Below are positions 30,418-35,138 of a stretch of 35,138 nucleotides of DNA, one piece after another (the stretch's first letter is position 1; the number at the start of each line of letters is the position of its first letter). Made by a program: the position numbers and the translations under genes. The stretch is from positions 1 through 35,138 of the forward strand of contig NZ_JAMGBG010000186.1 in NCBI RefSeq assembly GCF_023516595.1, in the 5' to 3' direction. The DNA is from Streptomyces neyagawaensis (GTDB lineage: Bacteria > Actinomycetota > Actinomycetes > Streptomycetales > Streptomycetaceae). The notes under the pieces were generated by a model. The model was not told the DNA's origin and did not search any database. It saw only the letters and a list, made by a program, of their open reading frames with translations.

Positions 30418-30494
30418 GACCGGGCGGACCGATCCAGGGTGACCGGGCGCCTGGGCGGGCCGATCCAGGGTGACCGGGCGGGCCGATCCAGGGT
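30418..30494. repeat. minisatellite of three 23-31 bp units
   Basis: GACCGGGCGGACCGATCCAG-GGT at 30418-30440 recurs at 30441-30471, with an eight-base insertion, and at 30472-30494. The unit differs from the other minisatellites of the window. It lies in the 368-base gap (30341-30708) between the PHP and MarC genes, where no gene is seen. Confidence 0.8.
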
Positions 30495-30708
30495 GAGGTC
30501 GTAGTCCCGCTGCCCGGCCTGAGTCCCCCCGCCGTTCTCCGCACTCCACCGTCCTCCGCCCCCGTTCTCCGTGCTCGCTCCTCGGCTCCGTCGCCCGTTC
30601 GTCACCACCACCGGCGTAGGGCTCTCACCCCGCACCGCCCTGCTCGGCGGTACGGGTCGGCTCCCGCCCCTCTCCCACCCCTTCCGCACACTCTCGCAAG
30701 GCACCCCC

Positions 30709-31314
30709 GTGTTCGATCTCGCCGTCTTCGGTTCCCTCTTCCTCACCCTGTTCGTGATCATGGATCCCCCGGGGATCACCCCGATCTTCCTCGGCCTCAC
30801 CGCCGGGCGCCCCGCCCGGACGCAGAAGCGGATGGCGCTGCAGGCCGTCTGCGTGGCCGGTGGTGTGATCGCCGTCTTCGGTCTGCTGGGGCACCAGATC
30901 CTCGACTACCTGCATGTCTCCGTACCCGCGCTGATGATCGCGGGCGGACTGCTGCTCCTGCTGATCGCGCTCGATCTGCTCACCGGGAAGACGGACGAGC
31001 CCAAGCAGACGAAGGACGTGAACGTCGCCCTGGTGCCGCTCGGAATGCCGCTGCTCGCCGGGCCCGGGGCGATCGTGTCGGTGATCCTCGCGGTGCAGAA
31101 GGCGGACGGGGTGGCCGCCCAGGTGTCGGTGTGGGTCGCGATCCTGGCGATCCACGTCGTGCTGTGGCTGACGATGCGGTACTCGCTGCTGATCATCCGG
31201 GTCATCAAGGACGGCGGTGTGGTGCTGGTGACCCGGCTCGCGGGCATGATGCTGTCCGCGATCGCGGTGCAGCAGATCATCAACGGCGTCACGCAGGTGG
31301 TCCAGGGCAGCTGA
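30709..31314 (+). CDS. MarC-family integral membrane protein
   Basis: 201 residues from a GTG at 30709 with AAGG eight bases upstream (VFDLAVFGSLFLTLFVIMDP). Six membrane helices are visible, with the family features FVIMDPPGITPIFLGLT at the first helix end, LMIAGGLLLLLIALDLLTG, and LVPLGMPLLAGPGAIVSVIL, which starts the second half. The protein is two related halves of three helices. MarC proteins are named after the E. coli marRAB locus but do not confer multidrug resistance; their role is unknown. A strong terminator follows, shared with the convergent small gene. No partner is evident. Confidence 0.9.
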   Translation: MFDLAVFGSLFLTLFVIMDPPGITPIFLGLTAGRPARTQKRMALQAVCVAGGVIAVFGLLGHQILDYLHVSVPALMIAGGLLLLLIALDLLTGKTDEPKQTKDVNVALVPLGMPLLAGPGAIVSVILAVQKADGVAAQVSVWVAILAIHVVLWLTMRYSLLIIRVIKDGGVVLVTRLAGMMLSAIAVQQIINGVTQVVQGS

Positions 31315-31358
31315 CGCCAACCCGCCGCGTATGGCCCGTGCAGGGGCCGGATGTACGC

Positions 31359-31402
31359 AGAGCCCCGTACGGCGCACCTCGGTGCGGCCCGTACGGGGCT
31401 CT
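31359..31402. terminator. bidirectional hairpin terminator
   Basis: AGAGCCCCGTACGG (31359-31372) pairs perfectly with 31389-31402. The inner CGCACC/GGTGCG extends the stem past a two-base bulge. It lies in the convergent gap between marC and the 50-residue-protein gene and carries the CGTACG word. Confidence 0.88.
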
Positions 31403-31450
31403 GAAGTCTGCACGCATACGCCTCCTGCGAGGCGGTCGCGTCGGCCGGTA

Positions 31451-31603
31451 CTACGAAGCGGTCACGTCGGCGGGGCGGATCCAGAGGCGCTGCCCGATGG
31501 CGGCGGCCTGCTGCACGATCCTGTTGACGGAGGCGGCGTCCACGACGGTCGTGTCGACGGGCGTGCCGTTGACGTCGTCGAGTCGCAGGATTTCGAAGCG
31601 CAT
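31451..31603 (-). CDS. 50-residue conserved Streptomyces protein
   Basis: 50 residues from the ATG at 31603 (MRFEILRLDDVNGTPVDTTV), 12 bases after an AAGGGAG ribosome site. The pattern is a strand (RFEILRL), a loop, a second short strand (VDTTVVD) and one amphipathic helix (AASVNRIVQQAAAIGQRLWI). It is soluble and has no Cys. It seems conserved in Streptomyces, from memory, but I know no function. It is preceded by an unusually AT-rich region and by a His-rich leader ORF, so its expression may be tightly controlled. The larger in-frame reading to 31714 has no start codon with support. Confidence 0.82.
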   Translation of the reverse strand: MRFEILRLDDVNGTPVDTTVVDAASVNRIVQQAAAIGQRLWIRPADVTAS

Positions 31604-31644
31604 GGCTTCTCCCTTCGTCTGGTCGTCCTCCCGCTGGGGGAGAA

Positions 31645-31683
31645 CTACTGGTGGTGCGCGGGTCGTCGGTGCCCGTGTTCCAT
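31645..31683 (-). CDS. possible His-rich leader peptide (12 residues)
   Basis: MEHGHRRPAHHQ, four His codons in twelve, starting 80 bases before the 50-residue gene. The stop is followed by CTCCC/GGGAG (about 31627-31640), a short hairpin that lies just ahead of the ribosome site of the next gene. No ribosome site precedes the ATG. His-rich leader peptides usually control genes by histidine supply; the call is speculative. Confidence 0.3.
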   Translation of the reverse strand: MEHGHRRPAHHQ

Positions 31684-31844
31684 GAGGATTCAACGGTATG
31701 CGTGTTACAAACATTCCCTACGCTAAGGAAATTTTTCGAGAACCTAATTACTGGCTGGTAAGTGACGTTGTGGGTGTGTCTACCAGGAAGCTGCAAGACT
31801 GATTGGGACCGGTTGTGTTCGCAGCGTGACCGCCAGGACAATGG
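31684..31844. other. AT-rich divergent promoter region
   Basis: Bases 31695-31765 are far richer in A and T than the rest of the window. They should hold the minus-strand promoter of the 50-residue gene: TAGCGT on the minus strand near 31725 fits a -10 box with TTAGGT 16 bases upstream. The plus-strand promoter of the NYN gene should also lie here. No gene is seen. Confidence 0.5.
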
Positions 31845-32750
31845 ATGCATATGAACGACGACGACCTGGCGGCGCTCGGCGCCCGCATCGACCGTACGAA
31901 CGAGCTGCTCCAGCGCATGCTCGCCGAGGTGGCGAAGACGCCCTCAACCCATGCGATCTTCGTCGACGCCGGGTATCTGTACGCGGCGGTGGGGCGGCTC
32001 GTCGCCGGGACGGAGGACCGGCGGTCCTTCGACCTCGATGCGGAAGGTCTCATCGACGCCCTGATCGACCGGGCCCGCACGATCTTCGCGGACAGCCGGC
32101 TGCTCCGGGTCTACTGGTACGACGGGGCGCGCCGCCGCATCCACACGGCGGAGCAGCAGTCCATCGCCGAGCTGCCGGACGTCAAGGTGCGGCTCGGCAA
32201 CCTCAACGCGAACAACCAGCAGAAGGGCGTCGACTCCCTCATCCGTACGGACCTGGAGTCCCTGGCCCGGCACCGCGCCATCAGCGACGCGGCGCTGATC
32301 GGCGGCGACGAGGACCTGGTCTCGGCGGTCGAGGCCGCGCAGGGGTACGGGGCGCGCGTCCATCTGTGGGGCATCGAGGCGCCGGAGGGCCGCAACCAGG
32401 CCGAGCCGCTGCTCTGGGAGGTCGACAGCCAGCGCACCTTCGATCTCGACTTCTTCAAGCCGTACGTGTCCCGGCGGGCCGCCGTCCCGTACGAGGCCAC
32501 CGCCGGGGCCCGGCCCACCCGTGAGGACGTCCGCTTCGTCGGCGCCCAGATCGCCGCGAAATGGCTGGCGTCCCGGGGCCGCGAGCCGCTCAAGGAACTT
32601 CTGCACGGCCACCCGTACCTGCCCGGCTCGGTCGACCAGGACCTCCTCGTCGAGGCGGAGGGGCTGCTCCAGTACTCGCTACGGGGCCAGGCGGACCTGA
32701 GAAGGGCGCTGCGGGACGGGTTCTGGGAGCACTTGAGGGCGCAGTACTAG
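31845..32750 (+). CDS. NYN-domain RNase-like protein
   Basis: 301 residues from the ATG at 31845, seven bases after AGGA; a second ATG at 31851 is equally possible. The first 30 residues are a short helix. A NYN (PIN-like) domain follows: THAIFVDAGYLYAAVG with the first Asp, YWYDGARRR, LNANNQQKGVDSLIRTDLES and LIGGDEDLVSAVEAAQGYGA. These supply the acidic residues that hold the metal ion for RNA cleavage. The C-terminal 100 residues (TREDVRFVGAQIAAKWLASR through DLRRALRDGFWEHL) form a helical domain that could bind RNA. The substrate is unknown. It diverges from the 50-residue gene, and its stop is 28 bases from the convergent hydrolase stop. Confidence 0.85.
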   Translation: MHMNDDDLAALGARIDRTNELLQRMLAEVAKTPSTHAIFVDAGYLYAAVGRLVAGTEDRRSFDLDAEGLIDALIDRARTIFADSRLLRVYWYDGARRRIHTAEQQSIAELPDVKVRLGNLNANNQQKGVDSLIRTDLESLARHRAISDAALIGGDEDLVSAVEAAQGYGARVHLWGIEAPEGRNQAEPLLWEVDSQRTFDLDFFKPYVSRRAAVPYEATAGARPTREDVRFVGAQIAAKWLASRGREPLKELLHGHPYLPGSVDQDLLVEAEGLLQYSLRGQADLRRALRDGFWEHLRAQY

Positions 32751-32778
32751 CGGGTGCCGGCAGACGAGGATCAGCCGG

Positions 32779-33651
32779 TCAGCCGGTCAGCTGATCCCAG
32801 AAGCCGATCAGGGCGGAGGCCGTGGCCTTCGGCTGGTCCGTGTTGGGGGAGTGCTCGGCGGCGGCGATGACCGTGCGGTGCGCGCGCAGGCGTGCGGCCA
32901 TGTCGTCGAGGAGGGGGATCGGCCAGGTGTCGTCGCGCTCGCCGGACAGGACGTGCGTGGGCAGGCCCAGGGCGGCCAGTTCGGCGACCCGGTCGGGCTC
33001 CGCGCAGAGCTGCCGGCCGGTGGCGATGAGCTGCGCCGGGCTGTGGGCGAGCCAGCGGCGGCGCAGGTCGGCGCTGTCGTCCAGCCCTTCGTCGAGGCCG
33101 CCGCCGGTGTCGGTCTCCTCCGGCGGTTCCATCGCCTGGATGGCGTCCCACACCTGCTCCATGCCCATCACGGCCAGGGCGTCCCGCAACAGCTTCACGC
33201 GCTGCTGCTGGCTCTGCGAGATCTGGGCCGGGCCCGAGGCCATCAGGGTGAGGGAGGCGAAGGGGGAGGGGTCCAGGAGGACGGCGGCGCGGGAGATCTG
33301 ACCGCCGAGGGAGTGGCCGAGGAGATGCAGGGGGGCGCCGTCGCCGACGACCCGTGCCTGGGCGAGCAGGTCACTGGCCAGCTCTTCCTGGGCGTACGGC
33401 GACTCGTCGTCCTTGGGGCCCTCGCTCTCGTACTGGCCCCGTCCGTCCACGGCGACGGAGCGGTAGCCGGCCTCCGCCAAGGGTTTGTGCAGCGCGATGA
33501 AGTCCTCCTTGCTGCCCGTGAACCCCGGCACGAGGAGCACGGTGCCCTTCACCGGGGTGCCCGCCTCGATGACGGCGAACTCACCGCGCGAGGTGCGCAG
33601 CCGGTGGGCGCGGGCACCCGGAGGAGGGGTGAACGTGGGAGGACGGCTCAT
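32779..33651 (-). CDS. alpha/beta-fold hydrolase
   Basis: 290 residues from the ATG at 33651 (MSRPPTFTPPPGARAH); a GGAGG lies just upstream of it in the coding strand's leader region. It has the complete alpha/beta hydrolase set: LLVPGFTGSKEDF (oxyanion loop), the nucleophile Ser in LLGHSLGGQISRA, the acid Asp in LSGERDDTWPIP, and the His in AAEHSPNTDQP. The cap region (about 140-200) is Glu/Asp-rich. The substrate cannot be read from the sequence; esterases, lactonases and haloperoxidase-like enzymes share this layout. There is no signal peptide. The 5' end of the gene lies next to the dispersed repeat and its minisatellite. Confidence 0.85.
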   Translation of the reverse strand: MSRPPTFTPPPGARAHRLRTSRGEFAVIEAGTPVKGTVLLVPGFTGSKEDFIALHKPLAEAGYRSVAVDGRGQYESEGPKDDESPYAQEELASDLLAQARVVGDGAPLHLLGHSLGGQISRAAVLLDPSPFASLTLMASGPAQISQSQQQRVKLLRDALAVMGMEQVWDAIQAMEPPEETDTGGGLDEGLDDSADLRRRWLAHSPAQLIATGRQLCAEPDRVAELAALGLPTHVLSGERDDTWPIPLLDDMAARLRAHRTVIAAAEHSPNTDQPKATASALIGFWDQLTG

Positions 33652-33800
33652 GGGGCGAGGGTAACCGGAGACCGTGAAGAGGGATCACCCTGCCGGGTGG
33701 TTCGGGGGCTGCCGGGAGACGGGGGCGCACTGTGTCGGTCCTTCACCGGCGGCTGAGTGGGGGCTGATCGCGCAGTCCCCGCGCTCCTGAGCCCGCCCCC

Positions 33801-33840
33801 GCGCCCCTGGGGAGGGCCGCAGGCCCCTCCCCAGGGGCGC
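33801..33840. terminator. 15-bp hairpin heading repeat copy C
   Basis: GCGCCCCTGGGGAGG (33801-33815) pairs perfectly with 33826-33840 around GCCGCAGGCC. It lies between two minus-strand genes. As in copy B, the stem contains GGCCGCAGGCC and directly precedes the GGGGCGCGGGG core. Confidence 0.75.
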
Positions 33841-33873
33841 GGGGAGCTGCGCGCCAAGCCCCCACGGACCCGC
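33834..33873. repeat. dispersed intergenic repeat, copy C
   Basis: GGGGCGCGGGGAGCTGCGCG followed by CCAAGCCCCCACGGACCCGCAC. The core matches copies A and B with a G for A in GAACTG. It lies in the 575-base gap (33652-34226) that has no protein gene. Confidence 0.75.
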
Positions 33874-33975
33874 ACATGCCCCTGAGCCCCCACAGGCCCG
33901 CGGCTGCCACTGACCCCACGGGCCAGGACATGCCCCTGAATCCCCAGGGGCCGCATATGCCCTGGCCACGGAGAC
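33874..33975. repeat. degenerate minisatellite of 26-28 bp units next to copy C
   Basis: ACATGCCCCTGA recurs at 33874 and 33928, exactly 54 bases apart, with a degenerate unit between (33902) and another after (33955). The unit length equals that of the 25321 repeat, but the sequence is different. Confidence 0.65.
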
Positions 33976-34172
33976 GCCCCGCGCGGCGCGGGGGCCGGCC
34001 GCCGATCCCCACCCGACCGCACCCGCCCACAACCCCACTCATCCGCATACGCCGCTCTGGTCCAGGCGGGGTCGCAGGGGCGGCAGTCCCTGGGGATGGG
34101 ACGGGTAGGGACGGCGGGGGGCGAGGAAACCCATGACCGGTGCCGACGGACGCGGCCCTGCCGGAACGCCGA

Positions 34173-34204
34173 AGGCCCGGCCCCCGAGAAGGGGAACCGG
34201 GCCT
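34173..34204 (-). terminator. hairpin terminator of the repeat-tail gene
   Basis: AGGCCCGG (34173-34180) pairs with CCGGGCCT (34197-34204), with CCCC and GGGG inside extending the stem. It lies 23 bases past the stop of the minus-strand gene. Confidence 0.75.
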
Positions 34205-34226
34205 CTGCGCAGCCAGCTACCTGACC

Positions 34227-35138
34227 TCAGCCATCCGTCGGCTCAACAGCAGCCGCGGTCTTCCGCACCCGCCGACGCGGCGCCGGCGTCTCAGCCGCAC
34301 CCGCACCGGCGTCCTCGACAGCAGCCACAGCCGGAGCGGCAGCCTTGCGCGTACGACGCGGCTTGGTGGCCTGCTCCTCCGTCGGCTGCGCCGGAACCGA
34401 CGCCTCGATCGGAGCCTCGGCGGTCTTCCGGGTACGCCGACGCGTCTTCGGCGCGGCCTCCTCGGTTACGGCCACGGCCTCGGCCGTGTCGACCGGTGCC
34501 TCCGCGACCTTGCGGGTGGTCCGGCGGCGCGTCTTGGGCGCGCTTTCCTCGGCGGCGGCCGTGGCGTCGCCCGTGACCTCGGCCGTCGCCGCGGTCTTGC
34601 GGGTGGTCCGGCGGCGGGTCTTGGGCGCGGCCTCCTCGGTGGCGGGCGTGCCCTCGGCCGTGTCGAGCGCGGCTTCGGCGGCGGGCGCCTCAGCGGCGGC
34701 GGGGGCCTCAGCGACCTTCCGGGTACGCCGACGGGTCTTCGGCGCGGCCTCCTCGGTGGCGGGCGTGCCCTCGGCCGTGTCGAGCGCGGCTTCGGCGGCG
34801 GGCGCCTCAGCGGCGGCGGGGGCCTCAGCGACCTTCCGGGTACGCCGACGGGTCTTCGGCGCGGCCTCCTCGGTTACGGCCACGGCCTCGGCCGTGTCGA
34901 CCGGCGCCTCGGCGACCTTCCGCGTCCGGCGGCGGGTCTTGGGCGCGGCCTCGTCGGCCACGGCTTCGGCCGCGTCGACCGGTGCCTCCGCGACCTTGCG
35001 GGTGGCCCGGCGGCGCGTCTTGGGCGCGCTCTCCTCGGTGGCAGGCGTGCCCTCGGCCGTGTCGAGCGCGGCTTCGGCGGCGGGCGCCTCAGCAGCGGCG
35101 GGGGCCTCGGCGGCCTTGCGGGTACGCCGACGCGTCTT
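34227..35138 (-). CDS. C-terminal K/R/A-rich repeat tail of a larger protein (5' end outside window)
   Basis: The reading frame is open from the window end to the stop at 34227: about 303 residues, all repeats. Each of nine or so units begins KTRRRT(T)RK and continues with an Ala/Glu/Pro/Thr stretch such as VAEAPVDTAEAVAV or AAEAPAAAEAPAAEAALDTA. The GTG at 34961 lies inside this array, so the real start is beyond the window. Two units are identical in DNA (117 bp each). Such basic, disordered tails bind nucleic acid and occur on Streptomyces RNA helicases, ribonuclease E-type enzymes and histone-like proteins. Which of these it is cannot be told from this part. It is the first gene of a minus-strand unit closed by the hairpin at 34173. 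Confidence 0.75.
   Translation of the reverse strand, partial: KTRRRTRKAAEAPAAAEAPAAEAALDTAEGTPATEESAPKTRRRATRKVAEAPVDAAEAVADEAAPKTRRRTRKVAEAPVDTAEAVAVTEEAAPKTRRRTRKVAEAPAAAEAPAAEAALDTAEGTPATEEAAPKTRRRTRKVAEAPAAAEAPAAEAALDTAEGTPATEEAAPKTRRRTTRKTAATAEVTGDATAAAEESAPKTRRRTTRKVAEAPVDTAEAVAVTEEAAPKTRRRTRKTAEAPIEASVPAQPTEEQATKPRRTRKAAAPAVAAVEDAGAGAAETPAPRRRVRKTAAAVEPTDG
34627..34860 (-). repeat. two identical 117-bp tandem units
   Basis: Bases 34627-34743 and 34744-34860 are identical over all 117 positions and encode the same 39 residues twice. Surrounding units are related but diverged or shorter (about 28 residues). This points to recent unequal exchange within the repeat tail. Confidence 0.9.

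Noticed and set aside
33876..34136. Small plus-strand protein gene in the 33.7-34.2 kb gap
   Set aside because: The frame follows the minisatellite, has no ribosome site and no resemblance to a protein domain.

Overview
The window is chromosomal DNA from a high-GC actinomycete, almost certainly a Streptomyces. The signs are a strong third-position GC bias, many GTG starts, AGGAGG-type ribosome sites, GC-rich hairpin terminators, and a housekeeping gene order typical of the genus. Much of the order also follows the Mycobacterium tuberculosis stretch from about Rv1177 to Rv1239c, from memory: ferredoxin and aminotransferase, dapE, LOG protein, folP2, DivIVA-like protein, tag, DUF3117, O-methyltransferase, sigE, rseA, htrA, tatB, mrp, MgtE-like protein, corA. 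No rRNA, tRNA, transposase, integrase, prophage or CRISPR array was seen.

Layout. 1-2500: the end of a membrane-anchored peptidoglycan-binding-like protein, a strong terminator, then a fossil operon in which the front of an ABC-transporter ATPase is joined out of frame to the back of a LuxR-type response regulator. 2500-4500: a translationally coupled GNAT and SirB1-type pair on the minus strand. 4600-9300: 7Fe ferredoxin (fdxA), N-succinyl-DAP aminotransferase (dapC), a small secreted Ala/Gly protein, a lysozyme-like membrane protein and dapE; dapC and dapE supply lysine and cell-wall diaminopimelate. 9400-13700: LOG-family protein, FolP2, DivIVA-like protein, Tag glycosylase, enoyl-CoA hydratase and DUF3117 protein.

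13700-20000 is the envelope-stress module: an O-methyltransferase with no canonical start codon diverges from sigE, which overlaps its zinc-binding anti-sigma gene. HtrA protease and TatB follow. An ECF-type promoter (GGGAAC, 17 bases, CGTT) before sigE suggests autoregulation. 20300-27150 holds a hypothetical gene, Mrp, a DUF1003 protein overlapping a channel-less MgtE-type protein, a lipoprotein, a small hypothetical protein and CorA. 27700-33700 holds a SUFU-like protein, a zinc-ribbon protein, a PHP phosphoesterase, MarC, a 50-residue conserved protein, a NYN nuclease and an alpha/beta hydrolase. The window ends inside the K/R/A-rich repeat tail of a larger protein.

Between the genes there is a dispersed Streptomyces repeat (core GGGGCGCGGGGAACTGCGCG) in three intergenic gaps; two copies sit next to 26-28 bp minisatellites. 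Two further unrelated minisatellites lie at about 29.2 and 30.4 kb. Several genes look leaderless, with a TANNNT box 6-7 bases before the start. Two possible leader peptides, one rich in histidine, precede corA and the 50-residue protein gene. All calls come from reading the sequence; nothing was confirmed by database search.
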